DNA of 64,000 nt from an uncultured Sulfitobacter sp. (GTDB lineage: Bacteria; Pseudomonadota; Alphaproteobacteria; Rhodobacterales; Rhodobacteraceae). The stretch covers positions 620,001-684,000 of the forward strand of contig NZ_CANNBM010000002.1 in assembly GCF_947502895.1 (NCBI RefSeq), in the 5' to 3' direction. Position numbers and translations under genes: made by a program. This document shows positions 51,610-59,998 of the stretch, one piece after another. Each line of letters starts with the position of its first letter. Position 1 is the stretch's first letter. The notes under the pieces are model-generated. The model searched no databases. It was not told the origin of the DNA and saw only the letters and a list, made by a program, of their open reading frames with translations.

Positions 51610-53261
51610 GCGGCAAAAACCGGCAGCCACCAATCGTCGGCCTTGGCGTCCAACTCATCCGCCAATGGCGCCCCTTGGCATAGGGTAATACGGGTCCAAC
51701 GGTCCGACTTGGGATCAAACTTTGATGCACCAAAGAACGACAGCTTACAGCGCAGCATATCAATCGGCAGACAGCTTTGCGCGATCAGGTTGTCGCGGAT
51801 TTCAGCATAAGGGTAGCGCGCCGCCAAGGCTACACGTTCAACCGCCATTGCGTGTTCGGGATAACGCGCAAGATACGCTGACACCGGCTCACGTGTTTCG
51901 GGTAGATCGGCAAACGCGGCGGCCACGCGGCGGGCAATATCCAGCGGCGATTCCAATGCCGCCCCCTCCTCTTCAAACCGCAGGCCAAGGCGCGGCTCCA
52001 TCTTGGCCTGAGAGATGTACCAGAACTGGCCGCAATGATCGGGATCAGCATAGTCCGTATCCAAAGCCCAGCCGAATGAATGTTCGATCTGGTCGCGCAG
52101 CGCATCTGTATCGCACAAAGGCGGCACAAAGGCACCGAAAGGGTCGGACATGCAGTCGGTCAGCCCATCCACAAGATCGCCAAACGGCTCGATCAACAGC
52201 GCAACCATCAGTTCTTGTATGTCCTCGCTCATCGTGGCGGTTTCATGCAGGACGCGGTCCAGTGGCCTGTCCCCGCTCAATGCCTGAAGGTCCAGTAACG
52301 CGCGGGCCTTGGCCCAATCGGCGCGCAGCTTGTCGATGCGGGCTTGGTGGGCTGTGTCAGGGACATGCCATTGTGCCAGATGCTCTGTGGCGCGCTCCGC
52401 CAATGCGCGCAACCGTGCGATCTGGTCATCTGAAAGAGCCGGGACAGCACGTACCCGTGCAATCGCTGTTTCCCGCGCCATCATCCAATTGTTCAGCAGC
52501 ACCGGATGCGTCACCAGAAACGGGGCCATGCCCAGACCCGTCGAATTCCCGATGCCCAAATGCCGCTTGAGTGTGCGGTCAAGTTGTGCGCCGCCCACAT
52601 GTTCGGCTAGCGCATGGGTAAAGTGCCGAATGAGCCAGACCGTGAGCATTTCAGCCGCAAACGGCCCCTCCAGTCCGGGGCGCTGAACATATGTCGAACG
52701 GTCCGCGATCCCGAATTTGCCGTTCCCGTAAACAGCCGTTGTGCGCATCAGATAGCCTACATCGCGCACCATATCCGCATCAGGCTGACGCCCTGCGCGC
52801 AACGCCTCGACCACATGGGCAAAAAGGCGCACAGACTTGTTGGCACGGCTCAGCACCAGATCACGCGGACCAAAGCGCCCCGCCTCTTGCAGCGGGACAT
52901 TGGCAACAATGCGCGCGATGTCATCTGCGTCGGGGATACCGTCAAACAAAACATAGGCGCTATCCCACGCGGTGGCGATCACGCGGTCTGTGCGCAACTC
53001 TGGCGGCAGATCGGTAGAGACTGCAACCAGTGAATAAGTATGACCACCAAGATCAACGCTAAACACGCCATGGCCGAAGCCGTCATCGCACATCTGCCAA
53101 ATGTGTCGCGTCACACTGGCCCTCTCACCCGCAAGGCGGCGCACCAGACTTCGCAGGAATGACAGGCGGGTCGGAAACATCGAACCCATGCGCGACAGGC
53201 GCATCACCTCATCAGGCGTGCGCAGGGGCATTTGCGCTGGCAGGTCAGGGAAATCCTTCAT
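51606..53261 (-). CDS. Unrecognised 551-residue protein coupled to M19 and DUF3726 genes
   Basis: The product is soluble with no signal peptide or membrane segment. It is mostly helical; recognisable patches are TAWDSAYVLFDGIPDADDIARIV near residue 95, LKRHLGIGNSTGLGMAPFLVTHP near 230 and HCGQFWYISQAKMEPRLGLRFEEEGA near 408. I do not recognise the family. Its start overlaps the M19 stop (ATGA) and its stop overlaps the DUF3726 start (ATGA), so the three proteins are likely made in step and may act in one complex or pathway. Confidence 0.8.
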   Translation of the reverse strand: MKDFPDLPAQMPLRTPDEVMRLSRMGSMFPTRLSFLRSLVRRLAGERASVTRHIWQMCDDGFGHGVFSVDLGGHTYSLVAVSTDLPPELRTDRVIATAWDSAYVLFDGIPDADDIARIVANVPLQEAGRFGPRDLVLSRANKSVRLFAHVVEALRAGRQPDADMVRDVGYLMRTTAVYGNGKFGIADRSTYVQRPGLEGPFAAEMLTVWLIRHFTHALAEHVGGAQLDRTLKRHLGIGNSTGLGMAPFLVTHPVLLNNWMMARETAIARVRAVPALSDDQIARLRALAERATEHLAQWHVPDTAHQARIDKLRADWAKARALLDLQALSGDRPLDRVLHETATMSEDIQELMVALLIEPFGDLVDGLTDCMSDPFGAFVPPLCDTDALRDQIEHSFGWALDTDYADPDHCGQFWYISQAKMEPRLGLRFEEEGAALESPLDIARRVAAAFADLPETREPVSAYLARYPEHAMAVERVALAARYPYAEIRDNLIAQSCLPIDMLRCKLSFFGASKFDPKSDRWTRITLCQGAPLADELDAKADDWWLPVFAA

Positions 53262-54241
53262 GGCGCTGCTCCAAAACTTGTCTCGTAGAACCGCAGCCAG
53301 TTGGCGCCCATGATACCGTCAATCTCTTCCGGCGTCAGGCTTGTCGCCTCCAGCCCTGAGCGGATATTGCCGAAATCACGGTTATCATTGAACCAAGTTG
53401 GCATCGGCGGGAAACCTGCATTGCTGGCTGATCCCTCGCCATAGTCGATCACCTTGGACCACCGACCCACGCGCATCCATTCCACAATGCTGTCAGGCTG
53501 GTCCTGACACAGGTCCGTGCCGATCCCCAGGTTGTGCGCACCGTAACGCCGCGCGGCCTCTTCGATCATCTGGCAAAAGCTATCAACCGTGCAAGATGGG
53601 CCACCCTCAAGATGATGTGGGTAGATGGAAAACCCAAGCATACCGCCGCTGGCGGTCAGCGCGCCCAGCACCTCATCGGATTTGTTGCGCAGGGCCTTGT
53701 GCCACCACGCGGGGTTGGCGTGGGTGATGGCGATGGGGCGGGTCGAATGTTCGATCGCGTCCAACGTAGAACGATCGCCGGAGTGGGACATATCCACCAC
53801 CAACCCCACGCGGTTCATCTCGGCCACGACTTGACGGCCCATACGGGTGAGGCCCGCATCGTAATCCTCATAGCAGCCCGTCGCGAGCAAGGATTGGTTG
53901 TTATACGTCAGCTGCATGAAGCGGATGCCAAGCTGGTGGCAAATCTCGACCAGCCCGATGTCATCCTCAATCGGGCTCGGGTTTTGAAAGCCGAAAAAGA
54001 TCGCAGTGCGCCCTGTCTCTTGGGCGCGCTGCACACAAGCGGCGGTCGTTCCTTTGAAGATCAGGTCCGGATGCGCCTCGAACCACCGGTTCCATTGCTC
54101 AAGGTTCAGGACCATTTCACGAAAGCTCTCGTGGTAGGCGATAGTGACATGAACCGCGTCCACACCACCCTCACGCATCTGTTCAAAAATGCGGGGCGAG
54201 AAACGGGCGTATTGCAGATTGTCTATAAGTGGTGATTTCAT
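53258..54241 (-). CDS. Peptidase M19 (renal dipeptidase) homolog with altered metal ligands
   Basis: The 327-residue protein from ATG 54241 is a TIM-barrel M19 homolog: VVDMSHSGD (His ligand), PIAITHANP (second His) and LGIGTDLCQDQ (Asp) are present. However the N-terminal HxD ligand pair of M19 enzymes is replaced (LIDNLQYARF) and the bridging Glu position reads FGFQNPSPIEDD with Gln. It may therefore bind a different metal set or catalyse another hydrolysis. It is first in an operon with two unknown genes and diverges from the isomerase gene. Confidence 0.85.
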   Translation of the reverse strand: MKSPLIDNLQYARFSPRIFEQMREGGVDAVHVTIAYHESFREMVLNLEQWNRWFEAHPDLIFKGTTAACVQRAQETGRTAIFFGFQNPSPIEDDIGLVEICHQLGIRFMQLTYNNQSLLATGCYEDYDAGLTRMGRQVVAEMNRVGLVVDMSHSGDRSTLDAIEHSTRPIAITHANPAWWHKALRNKSDEVLGALTASGGMLGFSIYPHHLEGGPSCTVDSFCQMIEEAARRYGAHNLGIGTDLCQDQPDSIVEWMRVGRWSKVIDYGEGSASNAGFPPMPTWFNDNRDFGNIRSGLEATSLTPEEIDGIMGANWLRFYETSFGAAP

Positions 54242-54308
54242 AGGGCGACGATGCCGCAAACCCGCAGACCGGTCCAGACAAACTTGAACAGTCATCAAAG
54301 GAAACCGT

Positions 54309-54914
54309 ATGTCCGATAAAGTGATCGAATATTTTTACTCGGCCCATTCGGCCTATGCCTATCTGGGCGCGAAAGAACTGGCGCGGATTTCCCAAGCCAC
54401 AGGATGGCGCATCGTGCATCGCCCGTTTGATTTCCACCCTGTTATCAACGCCGCTGGTGCTACGGGTTTCAAGAAACGCAGCGCCGCCCATATCGACTAC
54501 TTTTTTGGCCGTGAGCTCAGCCGCTGGGCGCAATGGCGTGACCTGCCGATCCTCGATTTCCGCCCCACCTTTCACGACAATCCGCTTGCCTTGGCCAATG
54601 GCATGATCATCGCGGCAAGTGATCCCGACCGCATCAGCTTTGCCATTTTGCAGGCGCATTGGCGCGATGATGCGGATATCGCGGACCCTGACACGTTGCT
54701 GGCGCTTGCCACGGCATGCAGCGAAAACGGCCCCGAGTTGATTGAGGCGGCTTTGTCGGACAGCGTTCAGCGGCAACATGACGCCAACACCCAAGAAGCG
54801 ATTGACCGCAATGTCTTTGGCTCGCCCGCATACTTTATACGCGGGGATATGTTTTATGGCCAAGACAGGTTGGAAATGGTGGCCCGCGCCATTGCCCAAC
54901 CCTTTGCGCCCTAA
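54309..54914 (+). CDS. DsbA-like 2-hydroxychromene-2-carboxylate isomerase family protein
   Basis: The 201-residue protein is a GST-kappa/DsbA-fold enzyme: EYFYSAHSAYAYLGAKEL at the start and the cis-proline loop FGSPAYFIRGDMFYGQDRL near residue 173. It lacks a CxxC. Family members isomerise glutathione-dependent aromatic intermediates, but many paralogs have other substrates. Ribosome site aaagga precedes it. It heads a plus-strand set divergent from the M19 operon. Confidence 0.85.
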   Translation: MSDKVIEYFYSAHSAYAYLGAKELARISQATGWRIVHRPFDFHPVINAAGATGFKKRSAAHIDYFFGRELSRWAQWRDLPILDFRPTFHDNPLALANGMIIAASDPDRISFAILQAHWRDDADIADPDTLLALATACSENGPELIEAALSDSVQRQHDANTQEAIDRNVFGSPAYFIRGDMFYGQDRLEMVARAIAQPFAP

Positions 54915-55012
54915 CCCTTTCCACGCAACCCGCCCTTGCGCGACAAGCCTCTGGGCAAGGCGCAGGCGCTGTGATTATCGTACGCCGAGATTTTTCAGCA
55001 GAGAGACAGCAC

Positions 55013-56209
55013 ATGCAGACCCCTTCCCGCGCCAGCTATGATGTAGTGATTGTCGGTGGTGCCATCTATGGCTCGGCCGTTGCTTGGTGGCTGAGCCAGA
55101 TAACAGGCTTTGATGGCACGGTTTTGGTCGTCGAGCGTGACCCGACCTACAGTTTCGCCTCGACATCCCATACCAACAGCTGCATCCGCCAGCAGTTCAG
55201 CAACCCGACGAACATCGCCGTAAGCCAGTTTGGCGCAGAGTACATTCACAATTTCCGTGACTTCATGGGCGGAGATGAAACAGTCCCGCACCTGACGCTG
55301 CAAAGCTATGGCTACATGTATCTGGCCGACACACCTGAATTCACCGAAGATTTGCGACAAGCCCAAAAAATCCAGCACAGCCTCGGGGCCGCAACCAAAC
55401 ACATGAGCCGCGACGAGATTGCACAAAGCTATCCGTTCTACCAACTGGACGACATCATCGCCGGCAATCACAATCTGGTGGACGAGGGGTATTTTGACGG
55501 GGGTACGATGTTTGACTGGTTCAAACGCAGTGCGCGCGCCAACGGGGCCGAATATGTACACAACGAAGTCACCGCAATGACCCGTACAGGTGATACTGTA
55601 CAAAGCGTGACACTGGCCTGTGGCACCCAAATTGCCTGCGGCACTGTCGTCAACGCCAGCGGCCCGCGGGCGAAGGCAACGGCGGCGATGGCGGGGCTTG
55701 ACCTGCCCGTGGTGCCGCGCAAACGCTATACATACGTCTTTGACGCCGCGCATCCACTGGACCGCGATCTGCCGCTGACGATTGACCCGTCGGGCGTACA
55801 TTTTCGCAGTGAAGGCAAATACTATCTGGCAGGTTGTCCGCCAGATCATGATGTGGATGTGGCCTATGACGACTTTGCCTTTGACCACTCCCTGTGGGAG
55901 GAAAAGGTATGGCCGACTATTGCCGCCCGCATTCCCCAGTTCGAGGCGATCAAAGTCATCAACGAGTGGGTCGGCCACTATGCCTATAACACCTTCGACC
56001 AGAACGCGCTGGTCGGCCGCGCCCAGAGCTGTCCGAACTTTATCTTCGTCAACGGGTTTTCCGGCCACGGCTTGCAACAGTCCCCCGCCATGGGCCGCGG
56101 CGTGGCCGAACTAATTGCTTATGATATGTACCGCTCGCTCGATCTGAGCGTGTTCGACGTGAACCGCGTCGAGCGAGACGCAACTTTTGTCGAAACTGCC
56201 GTTATCTGA
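55013..56209 (+). CDS. FAD-dependent oxidoreductase (DAO superfamily)
   Basis: The 398-residue protein from ATG 55013 has the FAD-binding VVIVGGAIYGSAVAWWLSQ near residue 11, the motif VVNASGPRAKATAAMAGLDLPVVPRKRYTYVFD near 218 and the C-terminal ALVGRAQSCPNFIFVNGFSGHGLQQSPAMGRGVAEL. It resembles amine or sarcosine-type oxidases and FOXRED1-like proteins. The substrate is probably an N-alkyl or secondary amino compound, but that is inference. The GTG at 54971 is less likely as start. Confidence 0.88.
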   Translation: MQTPSRASYDVVIVGGAIYGSAVAWWLSQITGFDGTVLVVERDPTYSFASTSHTNSCIRQQFSNPTNIAVSQFGAEYIHNFRDFMGGDETVPHLTLQSYGYMYLADTPEFTEDLRQAQKIQHSLGAATKHMSRDEIAQSYPFYQLDDIIAGNHNLVDEGYFDGGTMFDWFKRSARANGAEYVHNEVTAMTRTGDTVQSVTLACGTQIACGTVVNASGPRAKATAAMAGLDLPVVPRKRYTYVFDAAHPLDRDLPLTIDPSGVHFRSEGKYYLAGCPPDHDVDVAYDDFAFDHSLWEEKVWPTIAARIPQFEAIKVINEWVGHYAYNTFDQNALVGRAQSCPNFIFVNGFSGHGLQQSPAMGRGVAELIAYDMYRSLDLSVFDVNRVERDATFVETAVI

Positions 56210-56232
56210 AATACACAGAATAGGACACCTAT

Positions 56233-56676
56233 ATGCCCCTTACAATCCGCCCCGTTTCGCCCGACGACCGCCCCGCGTGGGAGGCACTCTATCAGGGTTA
56301 CGCCAAATTCTATCAGGTAGAGCAGACCGCCGAAATGCGCGCGCGGGTGTGGGGCTGGCTGCATGATGCGGAAAACGAGGTGAACGGCTTTGTCGCCGAG
56401 CAGGACGGCACATTGATCGGCTTTACTCATTACCGCCCCTTCTACTCCCCGCTCAGCGCGAATGTGAAAGGCTTTCTCGACGATCTCTTTGTTGATCCGG
56501 CTGCCCGTGGCAGCGGAGCCGCGCAAGGTCTGATAGATGCTGTCAGTGCAGAGGGCCGCGCCAAAGGATGGGCAGTTATTCGCTGGATCACGGCCGATGA
56601 CAATTACCGCGCACGCAGCCTCTATGACCGCGTCGCGACGCGGACTGGCTGGATCACTTATGACATCCAGCTGTAG
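56233..56676 (+). CDS. GNAT-family N-acetyltransferase
   Basis: The 147-residue protein starts TIRPVSPDDRPAWEALYQGY and has the acetyl-CoA loop PAARGSGAAQGLIDAVSAEGRAKG near residue 95 with a C-terminal NYRARSLYDRVATRTGWITY. It sits between the FAD oxidoreductase and the aldolase, 23 bases downstream of the former. Likely modifies or detoxifies a pathway amine; this is inferred. Confidence 0.85.
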   Translation: MPLTIRPVSPDDRPAWEALYQGYAKFYQVEQTAEMRARVWGWLHDAENEVNGFVAEQDGTLIGFTHYRPFYSPLSANVKGFLDDLFVDPAARGSGAAQGLIDAVSAEGRAKGWAVIRWITADDNYRARSLYDRVATRTGWITYDIQL

Positions 56677-56803
56677 ATACATGAGACTTATGGATAAACA
56701 CCCGGAAATATTGGAATCGGATAACTATTGAGCAGTTTTGCACAGTAAAGCGCCAAATTAAATCACATAAAGACAATCCAGAAACCCAACGAAGAGGCAC
56801 TGA

Positions 56804-57577
56804 ATGGAATATCCTGACAACCAATTCACCCATGCCCTGCGCAAAAAGCAAAAGCAAGTCGGCCTATGGATCAGCCTGTCCAGTCCCTTTGCTGCCGAAG
56901 TAACCGCACCTGCGGGGTATGATTGGGCGCTGGTCGACATGGAGCATACCCCCAACGATTACTTCACAGTTCTAGGCCAGCTACAGGCCTTTGCCGCGAC
57001 GCAGACCACTGCCATTGTGCGGCCCGAATGGAATGACCCTGTCTGCGTCAAGCGCTTGTTGGATCTGGGCGCGCGCGGGTTGCTTTTCCCTATGATCAAC
57101 ACTGTTGAAGAAGCACAAGCCGCCGTGGCCGCCACCCGATATCCGCCGCACGGTGTGCGCGGATTTTCCGGTGCTACCCGCGCCAACCGCTTTGGCCGCA
57201 TTCCCGATTACATCAGCCGCGTCGAGGGCGAGACAACGGTACTCCTACAACTCGAATCCCGCCAAGCTATCGAAAATGCCGAAGCAATCGCAAACGTAGA
57301 TGGCGTGCATGGGGTGTTCTTTGGCCCTGCCGATATCGCGGCAGACATCGGCAGGCTGGGCAAACCCTTGGACGATGAAGTCTGGAACCTGATCCGCCCG
57401 TGTGCTGCGCGGCTCATTGCGCAAGGAGTTGCCGTTGGCACTTTGGTCAACGACGCCGGATTTGCGACACAACTTCTCAACGATGGATTTACATTTGTCG
57501 CCTGCGGCACTGATACAACGCTTTTGGCCCGCGCCGCAGACGCCCTGCTGAGTGACGTCAAAACAAACCTCACATAA
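56804..57577 (+). CDS. HpcH/HpaI-family aldolase
   Basis: The 257-residue class II aldolase cleaves 4-hydroxy-2-oxo acids to pyruvate (or oxaloacetate) and an aldehyde. Key residues are visible: Arg in IVRPEWNDPV (residue 73), metal Glu in LLQLESRQAIENAEAI (151) and metal Asp in FFGPADIAADIG (177). Related to HpaI and GarL; exact substrate is unclear. A 127-base AT-rich gap upstream may hold a promoter; the ribosome site is gaagagg. Confidence 0.9.
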   Translation: MEYPDNQFTHALRKKQKQVGLWISLSSPFAAEVTAPAGYDWALVDMEHTPNDYFTVLGQLQAFAATQTTAIVRPEWNDPVCVKRLLDLGARGLLFPMINTVEEAQAAVAATRYPPHGVRGFSGATRANRFGRIPDYISRVEGETTVLLQLESRQAIENAEAIANVDGVHGVFFGPADIAADIGRLGKPLDDEVWNLIRPCAARLIAQGVAVGTLVNDAGFATQLLNDGFTFVACGTDTTLLARAADALLSDVKTNLT

Positions 57578-57600
57578 CCCCCATAGAAAGGCGCCGCCAC

Positions 57601-58449
57601 ATGGCAAAAAAACTTGGTAAAATCGTTCTGACAGGGGCTGCAGGCCGCCTCGGCTCATACCTTCGCGAACCGCTCACAAAACTGTGCGACACGCTTGTTT
57701 CCACCGATATCAAAGAAGCCCCCGACAAGCTGTATCCGGGAGAGGCGTATGTGCAGGCGGATCTGGCGGATTTTGACGCGATGAACAGCGTGATTGAGGG
57801 CGCCGAGATGGTGATCCACATGGGCGCGTTTGTGGACGAAGGCCCGTTCGAGCAACTGCTGGGCCCGAACTTTGTCGGTTCCTACAATGTCTGGGAGGCC
57901 GCCTCACGCCACGGGGTGCGGCGCGTGGTCTATGGCTCATCCATCCATGCGGTCGGCATGTACCCCAAGAACGAGTTCATCGACACAGAGGTGGCCCATC
58001 GCCCCGATACGTTCTACGGGCTGGCAAAGTGCTTTACCGAAGATCTGGGCAGGATGTATTGGGAAAAGCGCGGGTTGGAGAGTGTGCACATGCGGATTCT
58101 GTCTTGCGCACAGGTCAACAACGCCCGCGCGCTTGGCTCATGGCTCAGCTATGATGATTTGATCCAGCTCGTGACACGCTGCATCGAGACGCCTGTCACG
58201 GGCTTTGCTATCATCTATGGCGTCAGCAATAATGACCGTGCGCCTGTTGATAACTCCAAGGCCAGCTTTCTGGGCTATCGGCCCAAAGACAACGCCGAGC
58301 AATTCGCGGAGGAGGTTCTGGCCAATGAGCCGCAGATGGACCCGCACGACCCCAACCATATGTGCCACGGCGGCCCCTTTGCCGGCGTTGATCTGGGCAA
58401 CTCGGGACTGGCTGGAATGAACGTGATCGACGACACGAAAAAGAGCTAG
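57601..58449 (+). CDS. Uronate dehydrogenase-like NAD-dependent epimerase/dehydratase family enzyme
   Basis: The 282-residue protein is an extended short-chain dehydrogenase: TGAAGRLGSYL at residues 11-21, SSIHAVGMYP, and the catalytic YGLAK (Tyr 139, Lys 143). The stretch GSWLSYDDLIQLVTRCIETPVTGFAIIYGVSNNDRAPVDN fits uronate dehydrogenases (Udh), which oxidise hexuronates to aldarolactones. It follows the aldolase by 23 bases. Together they suggest sugar-acid metabolism, but no aldarate dehydratase is seen here. Confidence 0.85.
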   Translation: MAKKLGKIVLTGAAGRLGSYLREPLTKLCDTLVSTDIKEAPDKLYPGEAYVQADLADFDAMNSVIEGAEMVIHMGAFVDEGPFEQLLGPNFVGSYNVWEAASRHGVRRVVYGSSIHAVGMYPKNEFIDTEVAHRPDTFYGLAKCFTEDLGRMYWEKRGLESVHMRILSCAQVNNARALGSWLSYDDLIQLVTRCIETPVTGFAIIYGVSNNDRAPVDNSKASFLGYRPKDNAEQFAEEVLANEPQMDPHDPNHMCHGGPFAGVDLGNSGLAGMNVIDDTKKS

Positions 58450-58457
58450 ATAGCGCC

Positions 58458-59777
58458 TTAACCCTCGATGTAAGGGGCCAGCATATCCGCCACAGGAAGC
58501 TTGGCGCGCAACCGTGCGCCAAGCAGGAACATGCCCCCGAATTTGCGTTGGAGATATAAGACATCCATCGGCACAGCAGGCGGGACAAACCCGTCGCGGG
58601 CCAGCGTTTCCCCCATCGCCTGTATTCGCTGGGTCAGCGTGGTATCCGCGAAATCGAACATAGGCACACGCAATCCCTCAAAGGCGAGGTGGATCATTTC
58701 CATCACCTGTTCTCGATGGTTTTTTGGTGTATTTTTATTTATGAATCCTATGGTTACACATAGTTCTTCAAGTGATTTATGATCCTGCTGCAATCCCGCT
58801 CCAAACATCAGGCGATAAAGCTCTGATATATCATCAGAAATCTCTCTCGTTGCGCCGAAATCAAGCAAGATAATCTCGCTACTGATCGGATCATAACGAT
58901 AATTTGCGAAATTAGGATCGCTCTGCATTAACTTGAAATCAAACAATTCTTTTAGCGTCAAATCAACGAGGCGCCGCATAATCAGATCGCGTTGTGTTTG
59001 ATCTTGCTCAACGGCCTCTTCAATCGGGCGGCCCTCGATGAAATCCATCGCCAGAATTGTCTGCGTGCTCCAGTCCTCGTGGACAGCGGGCAACACGAAT
59101 CCTTCGACCCCCGCCAGCAGTTTACGGAAACGGTTCAGGCAATCGGCTTCGCGCAGATAGTCGGTTTCCTCATGCAGCTGCTGGGTCGCTTCTGCCAGAT
59201 ATGGGTCGATCAGAAACCCCTTGGGCAGCATCCCCGACATCTTGATCAGACTGCCCACATTTGCCACATCGCTGTCGATGCTTTGCGCAACGCCGGGGTA
59301 CTGCACCTTGATCGCCAAATCGCGCCCGTCGCGCAACTGGGCGCGGTGCACCTGACCGATAGAGGCAGCAGCGATGGGGCGCACATCAAAGCGCGCAAAC
59401 TGGCGCAGCCACCCATCGGGCCACTGGCTGCCAAGCAGTTTCTTGAGCTGTGAAGGCGGCATGAAATGTGCGTCATCACGCAGCCGCCCCATGATCTGTG
59501 CCAGTTCGGGCGGCAACACATCGCCCGTATCCATCGAAACAAGCTGCCCGATCTTCATCGCCGCACCCCGCATCTTGGCCAGCTGATCAGCGATCCGTGT
59601 GACATTGGCAGGGGTCAACAGCAGGCCGCGCCAATCAGGCCGTTGCCCCCGCCCCAGCTGCGCCATACCGCCCAGCGCCATGTTGCCCGCAACCCCCGCG
59701 GTCATAGAACCGAGCCGCGTCAGCCTGCCCAAGCGGCTTGCCGGAACGGAAAGACCCTTCTCACGCGGATCGCTCAT
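58458..59777 (-). CDS. ABC1/UbiB-family atypical kinase
   Basis: The 439-residue protein (ATG 59777, overlapping the upstream stop as ATGA) belongs to the ABC1/ADCK/UbiB family. Visible: KMRGAAMKIGQLVSMD (KxGQ motif near residue 75), AAASIGQVHRAQL, the catalytic QSDPNFANYRY and LLDFGATR (near 295-320). No C-terminal membrane pair is evident, so it resembles the soluble AarF/ADCK-type rather than UbiB itself. Bases about 58741-58980 inside it are only about 40% GC, against about 65% nearby. Confidence 0.9.
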   Translation of the reverse strand: MSDPREKGLSVPASRLGRLTRLGSMTAGVAGNMALGGMAQLGRGQRPDWRGLLLTPANVTRIADQLAKMRGAAMKIGQLVSMDTGDVLPPELAQIMGRLRDDAHFMPPSQLKKLLGSQWPDGWLRQFARFDVRPIAAASIGQVHRAQLRDGRDLAIKVQYPGVAQSIDSDVANVGSLIKMSGMLPKGFLIDPYLAEATQQLHEETDYLREADCLNRFRKLLAGVEGFVLPAVHEDWSTQTILAMDFIEGRPIEEAVEQDQTQRDLIMRRLVDLTLKELFDFKLMQSDPNFANYRYDPISSEIILLDFGATREISDDISELYRLMFGAGLQQDHKSLEELCVTIGFINKNTPKNHREQVMEMIHLAFEGLRVPMFDFADTTLTQRIQAMGETLARDGFVPPAVPMDVLYLQRKFGGMFLLGARLRAKLPVADMLAPYIEG

Positions 59778-59998
59778 TTGTATTGCTCGCGGCGGGTGCC
59801 AAAAGCGTGCACACGTTTGCGCCATGCACGGTAACTGCCAGCCTTCAATTCGCGACGCATCAGGGCTTGGACCTCTTTTTCAGACAGGCCATATTCAGCC
59901 TTGATCGTTGCAAACGGCACGTGATCGCTGAGCGCCATCTGGATGATGTCACTGATTGCCTCGGGTTTAAGGCCTGCTGGCTTGCTTGAGATACTCAA
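59774..59998 (-). CDS. TIGR03643/DUF2805-family small protein
   Basis: The 74-residue product starts with TTG at 59998, overlapping the CIA30 stop (TTGA), and matches the TIGR03643 pattern: ISDIIQMALSDHVPFATIKAEYGLSEKEVQALMRRELKAGSYRAWRKRV, a helix-turn-helix-like block. The family is widespread but its function is unknown. It is coupled both to CIA30 and to the kinase gene. Confidence 0.85.
   Translation of the reverse strand: MSISSKPAGLKPEAISDIIQMALSDHVPFATIKAEYGLSEKEVQALMRRELKAGSYRAWRKRVHAFGTRREQYK

Noticed and set aside
58741..58980. AT-rich tract as an inserted element or sign of a pseudogene
   Set aside because: The kinase frame is intact through it and carries conserved catalytic residues, with no repeats or element ends.
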